DNA of 64,000 nt from Herbaspirillum sp. (GCF_017744395.1 NZ_JAGIBI010000002.1:372001-436000), one strand, 5' to 3'. Shown: positions 1 to 9,471, numbered from the stretch's first letter. Translations and numbers: made by a program. Notes: generated by a model from the letters alone, not told the origin.

Positions 1-318
1 CTTGACCAGGTAATCGTCGGCACCGGCTGCGCGCAGCGTTTGCAGCAAGGCTTTTTGCGCCGGGGCGGCCAGCAGCAGCACCGCGGGGACGGCGTCGCCA
101 TCCTGCGCCGGTTGCGCAAGCAAGGCGCGCAGGCCGGCCGCGGTTTGCGCGACCTGTTGTTCCAGCCCATCCAGATCCGCCACCAGCAGGCCGACGCCAT
201 CCTCGCGCGCGGCGGCGAAGCCTTCCACGCCGGCATAGCTTGCGCAGTCGCGCCCGGCCAGCAGCTGGCGCAGCAGGGTCGCGCAGTCGGCGGAGAAGGA
301 GAGAATCCCGATCTTCAT
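1..318 (-). CDS. Response-regulator-like protein, N-terminal receiver part (cut by window edge)
   Basis: Only the first 106 codons lie in the window; the frame is still open at base 1. The start is the ATG at 318. The visible part ends in GADDYLVK, the usual end of a receiver domain with the conserved lysine. The candidate phospho-acceptor is D48 or D50 in the segment VADLD. Two normal receiver hallmarks are weak: the acidic pair near the N-terminus is reduced to one aspartate (D11), and the switch Thr/Ser after strand 4 appears replaced by alanine (LLLAAPA, about 81-87). It may therefore be an atypical receiver. The output domain lies outside the window. The gene follows minE on the same strand, separated by a terminator. 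The receiver fold is fairly sure; its role is unknown. Confidence 0.6.
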   Translation of the reverse strand, partial: MKIGILSFSADCATLLRQLLAGRDCASYAGVEGFAAAREDGVGLLVADLDGLEQQVAQTAAGLRALLAQPAQDGDAVPAVLLLAAPAQKALLQTLRAAGADDYLVK

Positions 319-340
319 GGCATCGAGGCCGTCAAAGATG

Positions 341-372
341 GAAAAAAGGGCAGCCGGGCTGCCCTTTTTCCA
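341..372 (-). terminator. Rho-independent terminator after minE
   Basis: A GC-rich stem (348-355 with 357-364) is flanked by A and T runs. On the minus strand it is followed by six T residues. It lies between the minE stop and the start of the receiver-like gene, so it should end the minCDE transcript. Confidence 0.8.
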
Positions 373-388
373 ATGGTTCCGAGCTGCG

Positions 389-658
389 TCAGACCGGCGC
401 CGAATCGGCGTCCGGCAGCACCACGTTCACATCCAGCACTTCCAGGTTGCCCTGGCGGTCCAGCGAGATCTTGATGTCGTCGGCATTGACCTTGGTGTAC
501 TTGGAGATCACCTCGATCAGTTCCTTGTGCAAGGCCGGCAGGAAGTCCGGGCCCTGGCGGCCGTTGGAGCGTTCGCGGGCGATGATGATCTGCAGCCGTT
601 CCTTTGCTGCAACCGCGCTCTTGGGCTTGGCCGGGAACAGGAATGAAAGCAGGGACAT
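389..658 (-). CDS. minE: MinE, cell division topological specificity factor
   Basis: This protein of 89 residues has the MinE layout. A short hydrophobic membrane-targeting start (MSLLSFLF) is followed by the MinD-contact segment with [11 protein letters not shown] (about 20-31) and a C-terminal dimerisation domain. MinE binds MinD at the membrane, stimulates its ATPase and drives the pole-to-pole oscillation that keeps the MinC inhibitor away from midcell. The start at 658 is chosen because it begins the conserved N-terminus; the reading frame stays open further upstream, inside minD. It starts one base after the minD stop and is the last gene of minC-minD-minE. The length is typical. Confidence 0.97.
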   Translation of the reverse strand: MSLLSFLFPAKPKSAVAAKERLQIIIARERSNGRQGPDFLPALHKELIEVISKYTKVNADDIKISLDRQGNLEVLDVNVVLPDADSAPV

Positions 659-659
659 A

Positions 660-1475
660 TTACTTACCTCCGAAAATGCGCTGCAGGAAGCCAGGCTTTT
701 CGTAGTTGGTGAAGCGCAGCTCGACGTTCTCGCCAAGGAAGCGCGACACCACGTCCTGGTAGGCCAGGGCCACGTCGCTGTCCTTCATGTGGATCGCGGG
801 GCTGCCCTGGTTGGAAGCGGCCAGCACCGATTCCGACTCGGGGATGATGCCGATCAGGGGAATGCGCAGGATCTCCTGGACGTCGGTGTACGACAGCATT
901 TCGCCGCCTTCCACGCGCTTGGGCGCGTAGCGGGTGATCAGCAGGTGTTCCTTGACCGGTTCGCCGCCGCTTGATGCGCGGCGCGACTTGGCCTGGATGA
1001 TGCCGAGGATGCGGTCGGAGTCGCGCACCGAGGACACTTCCGGGTTGGTCACCACGATCGCCTCGTCGGCGAAGGTCAGCGCCATCACCGCGCCGTGCTC
1101 GATGCCGGCGGGCGAGTCGCAGATGATGTATTCGAAGTCCATCTTGGACAGGTCGTCCAGCACGCGCTCCACGCCTGCCTCGGTCAGCGCGTCCTTGTCG
1201 CGGGTCTGCGAGGCCGGCAGGATGAACAGGTTGTCGCAGTGCTTGTCCTTGATCAGGGCCTGGTTCAGCGTGGCTTCCTTGTTGATGACATTGATCAGGT
1301 CGTACACCACGCGGCGTTCGCAGCCCATGATCAGGTCGAGGTTGCGCAAGCCGACGTCGAAGTCGATCACAGCCGTCTTGTGGCCGCGCATTGCCAGGCC
1401 CGATGCGAAACTGGCGCTCGACGTCGTTTTGCCGACGCCGCCCTTACCGGAAGTCACAACGATGATTTTTGCCAC
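660..1475 (-). CDS. minD: MinD, septum-site determining ATPase
   Basis: This is a ParA/MinD-type ATPase of 271 residues. It has the deviant Walker A motif GKGGVGKTT at 10-18 and ends in an amphipathic membrane-binding helix rich in Phe, Leu and Lys (last ~14 residues, FLQRIFGGK). ATP-bound MinD dimerises on the inner membrane, recruits MinC to block FtsZ assembly and is released by MinE. It is the middle gene of the min operon, 71 bp after minC and one base before minE. Length and motifs are normal for the family. Confidence 0.98.
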   Translation of the reverse strand: MAKIIVVTSGKGGVGKTTSSASFASGLAMRGHKTAVIDFDVGLRNLDLIMGCERRVVYDLINVINKEATLNQALIKDKHCDNLFILPASQTRDKDALTEAGVERVLDDLSKMDFEYIICDSPAGIEHGAVMALTFADEAIVVTNPEVSSVRDSDRILGIIQAKSRRASSGGEPVKEHLLITRYAPKRVEGGEMLSYTDVQEILRIPLIGIIPESESVLAASNQGSPAIHMKDSDVALAYQDVVSRFLGENVELRFTNYEKPGFLQRIFGGK

Positions 1476-1546
1476 AAAAAACTCCTTAGAAAAACAGTGC
1501 GCTGATGCGATTGGATTGGGTTACGTATTCGGTTTGCGATTTGGGT

Positions 1547-2332
1547 TCAGGCCGCCTGCATCGCCAGCACGTCGATGCGTTCGCCATTGAGGCGCACCTG
1601 CACCTGCTTGCCCGCGATCTCCGCCGGGTGGCCGTTCTCGAAGGTTCGATAGACCCCGGCGATGGAAACCAGTTCCGCCTCCAGCGAGGCGGTGAAGATG
1701 CGCGCCTCGGTGTTGCCGGAGGCGCCGGCCAGCGCCCGTCCGCGCAGCGGCGCGTAGACGTGGATGCTGCCGTCGGCGATGATCTCGGCGCCATTGTTGA
1801 CCGCCGCCATCACCACCAGGTCGGCGCCGCGCGCATAAATGCGCTGGCCGGCGCGCACCGGGGTGTCGACGATCATGGTGCGCGCCGCCGGGGCCGGTGC
1901 TGCGGCCGGAGCGGGCGCAGGGGCGGGCTCCGGTTGCGGCGCCGGCTTGGCGGCGGGGGCTTCCTGCAGCGCGGCTTCCTGCGCGCGCGCATTGGCGGCG
2001 CCGGCGCCCGCTACGGCCGAGCTGTCGATCGCCAGGCCGTGGGCCACGATGCCTGCGTGCAAGTCTTCCGGCGCATTGCGCACGGCCACGGTGTTCAGGC
2101 GGAACGTCTTGAACAGCCCGACCAGCGCCTGCCAGTCGATGGCGGCAGCGGCGGCGCCTTCCAGCGCGCCGATGTCGAGCACGGCAAACTCGTCCTCGAA
2201 GAAGTCGGATACGCCGCCGGTCATGTCCTTCAGCGCTTTGTGCAAAGCGGCAGGATCGGTTTCATGCAGGATTGCCGAGATGGCAACAACGGTGGATATC
2301 TTGATTTCGATCGGTTTGCGGGCTTTTTGCAT
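1547..2332 (-). CDS. minC: MinC, septum site-determining protein (FtsZ inhibitor)
   Basis: This protein of 261 residues has two domains joined by a long Ala/Pro-rich linker (about 125-150), as often seen in beta-proteobacterial MinC. The N-terminal domain (1-~110) is the FtsZ-antagonising part. The C-terminal part (about 153-261) has the Gly-spaced repeats of the MinC beta-helix, such as [13 protein letters not shown] and [12 protein letters not shown], which binds MinD. It is the first gene of minC-minD-minE. Its promoter should lie in the 120 bp between 2333 and 2452. Confidence 0.96.
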   Translation of the reverse strand: MQKARKPIEIKISTVVAISAILHETDPAALHKALKDMTGGVSDFFEDEFAVLDIGALEGAAAAAIDWQALVGLFKTFRLNTVAVRNAPEDLHAGIVAHGLAIDSSAVAGAGAANARAQEAALQEAPAAKPAPQPEPAPAPAPAAAPAPAARTMIVDTPVRAGQRIYARGADLVVMAAVNNGAEIIADGSIHVYAPLRGRALAGASGNTEARIFTASLEAELVSIAGVYRTFENGHPAEIAGKQVQVRLNGERIDVLAMQAA

Positions 2333-2452
2333 AAATCGTTTGCTCGGGTGCGGCGGAAAGCCAGCCGAAACGCCGCTTTCCGCGAATATTGGCTGTGCAT
2401 TATACAGGCAGGATGGCGCTGCGATAGCGCCATATCGCGGCTTTTCGGCGGG

Positions 2453-2866
2453 TCAGGCCGGATTGGGAGGCGTCAGCAGTTGTTGCAGCTTTTGCAGGTC
2501 GCGCATGACCCATTTGGCATCTTCCGCGAATTTGGCATCGTCCATGCCGGGCTGGCGAAACAGCGTAAACGTCAGTTCGCTGGCGCCCTCGCCATTGGCG
2601 ACCACGCGCATCGGCACTGCCACCCGCGCGCCGTCGGGCAGCGTCACTTCATGGTCGAGCACGCCATAGGCATTGGCCTGGGCGAAGCAGATCGTTACCT
2701 GCCCCGACTCGCCCTGCGCGATCCAGGCATCGCCTTCCTGGCGCAAGCCCTGGCCCAGGCCGGAGGCCCATTGCGACATGTTGCGGGGATCGGAGAGAAA
2801 GGCGTAGGACTGCGCCACCGGAACGGGCAGCGTGACGTGCAGGATCAGGACGGGCAGGGCGGACAC
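2453..2866 (-). CDS. SRPBCC-family (polyketide cyclase/CoxG-like) protein
   Basis: This is a small protein of 137 residues with the pattern of a START/SRPBCC fold: an opening strand (VLILHVTLPVP), the segment SYAFLSDPRNMSQWASG typical of ligand-pocket proteins, and a long C-terminal helix (about 112-132). No catalytic residues can be named; such proteins bind hydrophobic ligands. The start is GTG at 2866, supported by a good ribosome site (AGGAG) upstream. It is transcribed alone on the minus strand, after the terminator that closes the BMP transporter operon and before minC. The ligand is unknown. Confidence 0.75.
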   Translation of the reverse strand: MSALPVLILHVTLPVPVAQSYAFLSDPRNMSQWASGLGQGLRQEGDAWIAQGESGQVTICFAQANAYGVLDHEVTLPDGARVAVPMRVVANGEGASELTFTLFRQPGMDDAKFAEDAKWVMRDLQKLQQLLTPPNPA

Positions 2867-2913
2867 GGCGTTCTCCTGTGAGGGAATAAAACGGCATTAT
2901 CCACCGTGCCATG

Positions 2914-2951
2914 AAAAACGGCCGGAAACGTCGCAAGACGCTTCCGGCCGT
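2914..2951 (-). terminator. Rho-independent terminator of the BMP-type transporter operon
   Basis: A ten-base perfect stem, 2918-2927 paired with 2942-2951, is followed on the minus strand by five T residues. It lies just downstream of the BMP-type binding protein gene and upstream of the SRPBCC gene. Confidence 0.8.
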
Positions 2952-2995
2952 GTTGTGCCGGTCAGAGCGGCGCGCTTGCGCGCGCCGTCCCATCA

Positions 2996-4129
2996 TCAGC
3001 CCGGTACCTTGCCGTCCACGCCTTCGACGTAGAACTTGATGCCATGCAGGAAGCCATCGTCAGCCACGGCGTCCTTGCCCAGCACTTCCTTGCCGGTGTT
3101 GTCCTTGATCGGACCCTTCCAGATCGGCGCGCTGCCGTCGACGATGCCTTTCTTGCGCTCTTCCACCAAGGCCTTCGCATCGGCCGGCAGATCGGGATTG
3201 AAGGCCGCCAGGTCGATGCCGTTTTCCTTCAGGCCGATCCAGCTGGTGCTGCTCTTCCAGGAGCCGTCCAGCAGCGCCTGCACGCGCTGGGTGTAATACA
3301 CGCCCCAGTTGATCATCGAGGCAGCCAGGTGGGCCTTGGGGCCGAAGCTGGTCATGTCGCTGTCCCAGCCGAAGGCGTGCACGCCCTTTTCCTGCGCGGT
3401 CTGCACCACGGCGGCGGAGTCGGTGTTCTGCATCAGCACGTCCACGCCCTGGCCGATCAGGGTGGTGGCGGCTTCACGCTCCTTGCCCGGGTCGAACCAT
3501 TTGTTGACCCAGACCACGGCGGTGGTCGCCTTCGGGTTCACCGAGCGCGCGCCCAGCGTGAAGGAGTCGATGTTGCGGATCACCTCGGGGATCGGCACCG
3601 ACGCCACTACGCCCAGCTTGCCGGATTTGCTGATCTTGCCCGCGACTACGCCGGCCAGGTAGGCGCCTTCATAGGTGCGCACGTCGTATTGCGCAAGGTT
3701 GTCGGCGGTCTTGAAGCCGGTGGCGTGTTCGAACTTCACGTCCGGGAATTCCTTGGCGACTTTCAGCATCGCTTCCATATAGCCGAAGGTGGTGCCGAAG
3801 ATCAGCTTGTTGCCATCGGTGGCCAGCTGGCGGAACACGCGCTCGGCATCGGCGGCGGATTCGGGAATGTTTTCCACGAAGGTGGTCTTGACCTTGTCGC
3901 CGAACTTCTCTTCGACCGCCTTGCGGCCCTTGTCGTGGGCGAAGGTCCAGCCGGCGTCGCCGACCGGGCCGATGTAGACGAAGGCCACCTTCAGCGGATC
4001 GGCGGCAGGTGCGGCGGCAGCCGGAGCAGTTGCCGGCGCGGCGGCTTCTTCCTTCTTGCCGCAACCGATCAGGGTTGCCGCGGCCAGGGTGGCGAGCATC
4101 GCCAGCGAGGCTCTGCGCGAAATGATCAT
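2996..4129 (-). CDS. BMP-family ABC transporter substrate-binding lipoprotein
   Basis: This is a binding protein of 377 residues of the BMP/PnrA (basic membrane protein, Med) family, whose known members bind nucleosides. It begins with a lipoprotein signal whose lipobox cysteine is C23 (TLIGC), followed by an Ala/Pro-rich tether and the family start KVAFVYIGPVGDAGWTFAHD. Further BMP-type segments include FGTTFGYMEAM and GVDVLMQNTDSAAVV. It is encoded last in a minus-strand operon after the ATPase and two permeases, with a terminator behind it. Placement beside PuuD, PuuE and adenine deaminase genes fits purine nucleoside uptake. The exact ligand is an inference. Confidence 0.88.
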   Translation of the reverse strand: MIISRRASLAMLATLAAATLIGCGKKEEAAAPATAPAAAAPAADPLKVAFVYIGPVGDAGWTFAHDKGRKAVEEKFGDKVKTTFVENIPESAADAERVFRQLATDGNKLIFGTTFGYMEAMLKVAKEFPDVKFEHATGFKTADNLAQYDVRTYEGAYLAGVVAGKISKSGKLGVVASVPIPEVIRNIDSFTLGARSVNPKATTAVVWVNKWFDPGKEREAATTLIGQGVDVLMQNTDSAAVVQTAQEKGVHAFGWDSDMTSFGPKAHLAASMINWGVYYTQRVQALLDGSWKSSTSWIGLKENGIDLAAFNPDLPADAKALVEERKKGIVDGSAPIWKGPIKDNTGKEVLGKDAVADDGFLHGIKFYVEGVDGKVPG

Positions 4130-4179
4130 TGTGTTCTCCCTCAGGTTGGTTGAAATGCGTATTGCTGACTACAAAAAAT

Positions 4180-5100
4180 TCATGCGGAGCCGGGACGGAA
4201 CGGCTTGCCCAGCGAGGCCGGCATGTTCAGGCGGATCCAGTCCGGATTGCGCGAGATCAGCGCCAGCACCACGATGGTCGCCAGGTACGGCGCCATCGAC
4301 AGGATCTGCGACGGCACCGTCACGCCCATGCCCTGCAGGTAGAACTGGGCGATGGTGACGCCGCCGAACAGCAGCGAACCCAGCAATACCCGTGCCGGGC
4401 GCCAGGTGGCAAAGGCGGTCAGCGCCAGCGCGATCCAGCCGCGCCCGGCCACCAGGCCTTCCACCCACATCGGCGTATACACCAACGACATGTAGGCCCC
4501 GGCCAGGCCGCAGCAGGCGCCGCCGAACAGCAGCGCGCCAAAGCGGATGCCGCGCACCGGATAGCCCAGCGCATGCGCCGACTCGGGCGACTCGCCTACC
4601 GCGCGCAGCACCAGTCCGGCGCGCGTGCGATACAAGAACCAGATGCTGGCGATGCACAGCGCGAAGGCCACGTAGCTCATCCAGTGCTGGTGGAACAGCG
4701 CCGGGCCGATGAAGGGAATGTCGCCCAAGAGCAGCACCGAATTGGGCTGCGCCGGCAGCGCCAGGCCGACGAAACGCTGGCCGACGAAAGCCGACAGGCC
4801 GGCGCCGAAGATCGACAGCGCCAGGCCGGTGGCGACCTGGTTGGTCGCCAGTTGCAGCGCCAGCCAGGCGAACAGGGATGCCATCAGCATGCCACACACG
4901 GCGCCGGCGATGAATCCCAGCAGCGGGCTCCTGGTGGCGTAGCCGACCGCGAAACCGGCGATGGCGGCCACCAGCATCATGCCTTCGGCGCCCAGGTTGA
5001 GCACGCCGGAGCGTTCGTTGATCAGCAGGCCGATGGCCGCCAGCAGCAACGGTGTGCCGGCATTGATCGAGGCCGCGATGAGAGGTGCGAGTTGTTCCAT
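4180..5100 (-). CDS. BMP-type (nucleoside) ABC transporter permease, second subunit
   Basis: This is an inner-membrane permease of 306 residues in the BPD_transp_2 family. Near the N-terminus it carries the motif INERSGVLNLGAEGMML, typical of permeases paired with BMP binding proteins, and it has about eight to ten hydrophobic segments. The start is ATG at 5100, two bases after the stop of the first permease, so translation is probably coupled. It should form the channel with the permease at 5103-6197, fed by the lipoprotein at 2996-4129. Confidence 0.9.
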   Translation of the reverse strand: MEQLAPLIAASINAGTPLLLAAIGLLINERSGVLNLGAEGMMLVAAIAGFAVGYATRSPLLGFIAGAVCGMLMASLFAWLALQLATNQVATGLALSIFGAGLSAFVGQRFVGLALPAQPNSVLLLGDIPFIGPALFHQHWMSYVAFALCIASIWFLYRTRAGLVLRAVGESPESAHALGYPVRGIRFGALLFGGACCGLAGAYMSLVYTPMWVEGLVAGRGWIALALTAFATWRPARVLLGSLLFGGVTIAQFYLQGMGVTVPSQILSMAPYLATIVVLALISRNPDWIRLNMPASLGKPFRPGSA

Positions 5101-5102
5101 GT

Positions 5103-6197
5103 TCAAACCTTTTTCTTCCAGGCCAGCCGGTAGTCGATCAGCGTGTCGCACGCCAGCAGCAGGAACAGCAGCATGCCCTGGAACACGCCGGTGATGGCCG
5201 ACGGCAGGCCCAGGCGCGACTGCGCCAGTTCGCCGCCCAGGTACAGCAGCGACATGATCAGGCCGCCGAGGATGGCGCCGGCCGGATGCAGGCGGCCGAT
5301 GAAGGCCACGATGATGGCGGCGAAGCCGTAGCCCGGCGACACCGACGGCAGCAATTGCCCGATCGGTCCGGCGATCTCGAACGCCCCCGCCAGGCCGGCG
5401 AAGGCGCCCGAAATCAGCAGCGACACCCACAGCGCCGAGCGCGCCGAGAAACCGGCGTAGCGCGCGGCATGCGGCGCCACACCGCCCACCATCAGCGAAA
5501 AGCCGCGCAGGCTGCGCATCATGAAGACCGCCATCAGCAGCGCCGCCGCGATGGCCACCACGAAGCCCACGTGCAAGCGCGTGCCGGCCACCAGCATGGG
5601 CAGCATGAAGGTGTCGGAGAACACCTTGGACTGCGGGAAGTTCATGCCGTTGGGGTCCTTCAGCGGACCGTTCACGGCCCACATCAGCAGCAGTTGCGCC
5701 ACATAGGTCAGCATCAGCGAGACCAGGATCTCGTTGGCGTTGAACTTGTCGCGCAGGAAGGCGGTGATGGCCGCCCAGAACGCGCCGCCGAGAACGCCGG
5801 CGGTGATCATCAGCAGCAGGCCGGCGCCGCCGGAGATGCCGTGGCCCGGCACATCCAGCCACACCAGCATGGCGCCCGAACACAGCGCGCCGACGGTGAA
5901 CTGGCCCTCGGCGCCGATGTTCCAGATGCTGGCGCGGAAGCACACCGCCAGCCCCAGCGCGCACAGGATCAGCGGCGTCGCCTTGAGCAACAGCTCGCTG
6001 ATGGCGCGCTTGCCGGAGAAGGGATCGACCAGGAACACCTTCAGTCCGGCCAACGGATCCTTGCCCAGCGCCAGGAACAGCAGGGCGCCCAGCAGCAGCG
6101 TGAGCGCGATGGCGATCACCGGCGACCAGTAGGTCATGGCGCGCGAAGGCGCGCCGCGCAGTTCAAGGCGGAACGGCAGCGACATCCATTTAGCCAT
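5103..6197 (-). CDS. BMP-type (nucleoside) ABC transporter permease, first subunit
   Basis: This is a membrane protein of 364 residues with many transmembrane segments. It has the family motif SIWNIGAEGQFTVGALCSG and the downstream segment NANEILVSLMLTYVA. I chose the ATG at 6197 because GGAGG stands nine bases upstream; this start overlaps the ATPase stop by eight bases. An ATG at 6185 is a possible alternative. The gene lies between the ATPase and the second permease in the same operon and should pair with the latter. Confidence 0.9.
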   Translation of the reverse strand: MAKWMSLPFRLELRGAPSRAMTYWSPVIAIALTLLLGALLFLALGKDPLAGLKVFLVDPFSGKRAISELLLKATPLILCALGLAVCFRASIWNIGAEGQFTVGALCSGAMLVWLDVPGHGISGGAGLLLMITAGVLGGAFWAAITAFLRDKFNANEILVSLMLTYVAQLLLMWAVNGPLKDPNGMNFPQSKVFSDTFMLPMLVAGTRLHVGFVVAIAAALLMAVFMMRSLRGFSLMVGGVAPHAARYAGFSARSALWVSLLISGAFAGLAGAFEIAGPIGQLLPSVSPGYGFAAIIVAFIGRLHPAGAILGGLIMSLLYLGGELAQSRLGLPSAITGVFQGMLLFLLLACDTLIDYRLAWKKKV

Positions 6198-7728
6198 GGC
6201 GCGCCTCCGCGGCGGCATCCCACAGCCCGCTCATCCATACGCCGACCTGTTCGCGGGTGGCCTGCTCGATCGGGATCGAGGGCGACAGCCGGCCCTTGGC
6301 GATCACATGCAGGCGGTCGCACAGCGCGAACAGCTCATCCAGTTCTTCCGAGATCACCAGCACCGCACAACCTTCCTGTTTCAGTTTCAATATCTCGCCG
6401 TGGATCTGGGCGGCCGCGCCCACGTCCACGCCCCAGGTCGGCTGGGCCACCACGAACACCGACGGCTTGCGCTCCATTTCGCGGCCGACGATGAATTTCT
6501 GCAGGTTGCCCCCCGACAGGCTCTTGGCCGGCGCATCCGGCCCGGCCGCCTTGACCTTGAAGCGCTCGATGATGGAAGCGGCGGCGCGGCGGGTGAAGCC
6601 GAAATCGATCATGCCGCGCTTCACGTACGGCGTCTTCTGGTGCGACAGCAGCATGTTGGCCGTCAGCGAAAGCGTCGGCACGGCGCCGCGCCCGAGGCGT
6701 TCTTCCGGCACCAGGCCCAGCCCCAGCGCGCGGCGCGGGTTGGGCGAGAGATGCCCGGCCTGCTTGCCGCCCAGCAGGACCATGTTGGGCGCGGCACGCT
6801 GGTCCTCGCCGGACAGCGCGGCCAGCAATTCCTGTTGGCCGTTGCCGGAGACGCCGGCGATGCCGACGATCTCGCCGGCGCGCACTTCGCATTCGATGTC
6901 GCGCAATTCGGTGGCGAACAGGTGCGCCTTGGGCAGCGACAGGCGGTTGATGTGCAGCTTGCGCTCGCTGCGCTGGGATTCGGGATTGCGCTCGCGCTGC
7001 AGGCGCACCAGTTCGTCGCCGATCATCATGCGCGACAGGCTGGCGCTGCTCTCATTGCGCGGATCGCAATTGCCGGTCACGCGGCCGCCGCGCATGACGG
7101 TGGCGCTGTGGCACAGCGCGCGGATCTCGTCGAGCTTGTGGCTGATGTAGAGGATGCTGCAGCCTTCGTCGGCCAGGCGGCGCAGGGTGACGAAGAGTTT
7201 CTCGACCGCCTGCGGCGTGAGCACCGAGGTCGGCTCGTCCAGGATCAGCAGCTGCGGATGGGTCAGCAGGGCGCGCACGATTTCCACGCGCTGGCGCTCG
7301 CCCACCGAGAGCGTGTGGACGTGGCGGTGCGGTTCCAGTTCCAGGCCGTATTTCTCGCCGGTCTGGGCGATGCGCTGCGCCAGCTCCTTCAGATCGGTCC
7401 CGGCGTCGAGGCCGAGCGCGATGTTTTCGGCCACGGTCAGCGTATCGAACAGCGAGAAATGCTGGAACACCATGGCGATGCCCAGTTTGCGCGCCGCCTG
7501 CGGATTGGCGATCTGCACCGCCTCGCCGTTCCAGCGGATGTCGCCGGCATCGGGCTTGACCGCGCCGAAGATGATTTTCATCAAGGTCGACTTGCCGGCG
7601 CCGTTCTCGCCGAGCACGGCGTGGATTTCGCCGGGCGCGACGGACAGGCTGACGTCGTCGTTGGCCAGCACGCCCGGATAGGCCTTGCGCACACGGCTGA
7701 TTTCCAGGCGGAGTGGAACTGCGCTCAC
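6190..7728 (-). CDS. BMP-type ABC transporter ATP-binding protein (double ATPase)
   Basis: This protein of 512 residues contains two ABC domains in tandem, as usual for ATPases of nucleoside (BMP) and ribose-type importers. The first has Walker A GENGAGKST at 40-48, signature LSVGERQRVEI and Walker B LLILDEPTSVL. The second has the degenerate Walker A common in this family (GVSGNGQQE), signature LSGGNLQKF and a Gln in place of Glu in its Walker B region (QPTWGVD). The start is GTG at 7728 with AGGG upstream; the frame continues open to 7803 without a better start. It is the first gene of the four-gene operon. Confidence 0.92.
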   Translation of the reverse strand: MSAVPLRLEISRVRKAYPGVLANDDVSLSVAPGEIHAVLGENGAGKSTLMKIIFGAVKPDAGDIRWNGEAVQIANPQAARKLGIAMVFQHFSLFDTLTVAENIALGLDAGTDLKELAQRIAQTGEKYGLELEPHRHVHTLSVGERQRVEIVRALLTHPQLLILDEPTSVLTPQAVEKLFVTLRRLADEGCSILYISHKLDEIRALCHSATVMRGGRVTGNCDPRNESSASLSRMMIGDELVRLQRERNPESQRSERKLHINRLSLPKAHLFATELRDIECEVRAGEIVGIAGVSGNGQQELLAALSGEDQRAAPNMVLLGGKQAGHLSPNPRRALGLGLVPEERLGRGAVPTLSLTANMLLSHQKTPYVKRGMIDFGFTRRAAASIIERFKVKAAGPDAPAKSLSGGNLQKFIVGREMERKPSVFVVAQPTWGVDVGAAAQIHGEILKLKQEGCAVLVISEELDELFALCDRLHVIAKGRLSPSIPIEQATREQVGVWMSGLWDAAAEARHG

Positions 7729-7888
7729 GTGTTTTCCCTGTGGTTCTTGTTTGATGACTGGCGCCCGCCCGTACGGCGGCGCGCTCCCCTTGAGATACGG
7801 CACTTTAACGAATTGCCAATGCGTGCGACAGCATAGACAAATTGACGCCGGCAGGGAACTGCTTTCGCGCTGCGCGGCGTCTTGTGGC

Positions 7889-8668
7889 TTATTTGCCGCG
7901 ATGCGCCCAGCCGGTGGTGCGTTTTTCGATGACGGCGAACAACTCGTACATGGCCATCGCCATGGCGCCGATCACCACCAGCCCGGCGAAGGCCAGCGGC
8001 ATCTTCATCGAGGAGCCGGCCGACACCAGCAGGTAGCCGATGCCCTGGTTGGAGGCGTTCATCTCGGACACGGTGGAACCGACGAAAGCCAGCGTGATGG
8101 CGACCTTCAGCGAGGCGAAGAAATACGGCATGGAGCGCGGCAGGCCGACCTTGAGCAGGATGTCCATGCGCCTGGCGCCCAGCACCCGCAGCACGTCCTC
8201 CAGTTCCGGCTCCAGCGTGGCCAGGCCGGTGGCGATGTTGACCATGATCGGGAAGAACGAGATCAGGAAGGCGGTCAGGATCGCCGGGCCGGCGCCGATG
8301 CCGAACCAGACCACCAGCACCGGCACGAAGGCGGCCTTGGGCAAGGCGTTGAAGGCGGTCATCAGCGGGTAGGCGGCGGCATACAGCAGCGGCGAGGAAC
8401 CGATGGCGAAACCCAGCGCCACGCCCACCGCCACGGCGATGGCAAAGCCCACCATGGTGACCCAGAAGGTCGCCAGTGCGTGCTGGGCGATCGGGCCGGC
8501 GAACTCCACCATCGCTTCGATGATGGACAGCGGGCTGGGGAAAATGAAGTCGGAGACCTGCCACACGCTGCAGACGAATTGCCAGATGCCGAGGATGGCC
8601 AGCAGCAGGAACCAGGGCGCCAGCGTGGTGGCGGCCCGGTTGAGTTTTCCTTTGAACGGTTTGGTCAT
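7889..8668 (-). CDS. NMT1/SsuA-type ABC transporter permease (SsuC-like)
   Basis: This permease of 259 residues belongs to the BPD_transp_1 family of SsuC/TauC/ThiX type. Hydrophobic segments surround the coupling-loop motif (about 155-190) with FNALPKAAFVPVLVVWFG. The start is ATG at 8668; the frame is open far upstream inside the ATPase gene, but only this start gives the normal N-terminus. It is the last gene of the order binding protein, ATPase, permease on the minus strand. Substrate cannot be read from it; the locus points to a purine or its breakdown product. Confidence 0.88.
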   Translation of the reverse strand: MTKPFKGKLNRAATTLAPWFLLLAILGIWQFVCSVWQVSDFIFPSPLSIIEAMVEFAGPIAQHALATFWVTMVGFAIAVAVGVALGFAIGSSPLLYAAAYPLMTAFNALPKAAFVPVLVVWFGIGAGPAILTAFLISFFPIMVNIATGLATLEPELEDVLRVLGARRMDILLKVGLPRSMPYFFASLKVAITLAFVGSTVSEMNASNQGIGYLLVSAGSSMKMPLAFAGLVVIGAMAMAMYELFAVIEKRTTGWAHRGK

Positions 8669-8685
8669 GTCGTGTGGTTCCCGGT

Positions 8686-9471
8686 TCAGGTGTTGCGCAC
8701 GTGGCCGATATGCTCGCGCAGCTCGTGCACCAGGCCGTTGAAGGCGTCGGTATAGGTGGTTTCCAGGTCGCACGGGCGCGGCAGCGGGTTCTCGCGGCGC
8801 ACCACGATGCGACCCGGGCGCTTGCTCATCACATAGATGGTGTCGGCCAGGAAGGCCGCTTCGCGCAGATCGTGCGTGACCAGGATGACGTTGAACCTGC
8901 GCTCGGCCCACAAGTCGCGCAGCACGCACCACAGTTCTTCGCGGGTGAAGGCGTCGAGCGCGCCGAAGGGTTCGTCCAGCAGCAGCATCTTGGGTTCATG
9001 GATCAGCGCGCGGCAGATCGAGGCGCGCTGCTGCATGCCGCCCGAGAGCTGCCAGGGAAACTTGTCGGCATAGCCGTCCAGGCCCACCGTCTTCAACAGC
9101 TTGAGGGCGCGCTCGGCATATTCGGCTTTTTTCTGCTTGAAGTCATGGCGATAGGGCTCGACGATCTCCAGCGGCAGCAGCACGTTTTCCAGCGTGGTGC
9201 GCCAGGGCAGCAGCGTCGGCGCTTGGAACGCCATGCCGACGAACTTCAGCGGGCCGGTGACCGGCTGGCCGTCGATGACGACGCTGCCGCGGTTGGGCTG
9301 CTTCAGGCCGGTGGCCAGTTTCATGAAGGTGGACTTGCCGCAGCCGGACGGGCCGACGATGGCGATGAATTCGCCCGCCCTGGTCTGCAGGTCGATGTCT
9401 TCGACGGCGAACTCGGTGGCGCCGTCATAGGCCAGGTAGACGTGGCGGAAATCGACGAAGGTCTCGCTCAT
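8686..9471 (-). CDS. NMT1/SsuA-type ABC transporter ATP-binding protein (SsuB-like)
   Basis: This is a single-domain ABC ATPase of 261 residues. It has Walker A GPSGCGKST at 40-48, signature LSGGMQQRASICRAL and Walker B MLLLDEPFGALD, followed by the switch histidine in VTHDLREA. The composition matches the nitrate/sulfonate/taurine class. It lies 17 bp before the permease gene and 78 bp after the binding-protein gene, in one operon. It should energise import through the 7889-8668 permease. Confidence 0.92.
   Translation of the reverse strand: MSETFVDFRHVYLAYDGATEFAVEDIDLQTRAGEFIAIVGPSGCGKSTFMKLATGLKQPNRGSVVIDGQPVTGPLKFVGMAFQAPTLLPWRTTLENVLLPLEIVEPYRHDFKQKKAEYAERALKLLKTVGLDGYADKFPWQLSGGMQQRASICRALIHEPKMLLLDEPFGALDAFTREELWCVLRDLWAERRFNVILVTHDLREAAFLADTIYVMSKRPGRIVVRRENPLPRPCDLETTYTDAFNGLVHELREHIGHVRNT

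Noticed and set aside
1505-2881. Plus-strand open frame of 458 codons across minC
   Set aside because: It is a shadow of minC and the SRPBCC gene, with Arg/Gly-rich composition and no domain.
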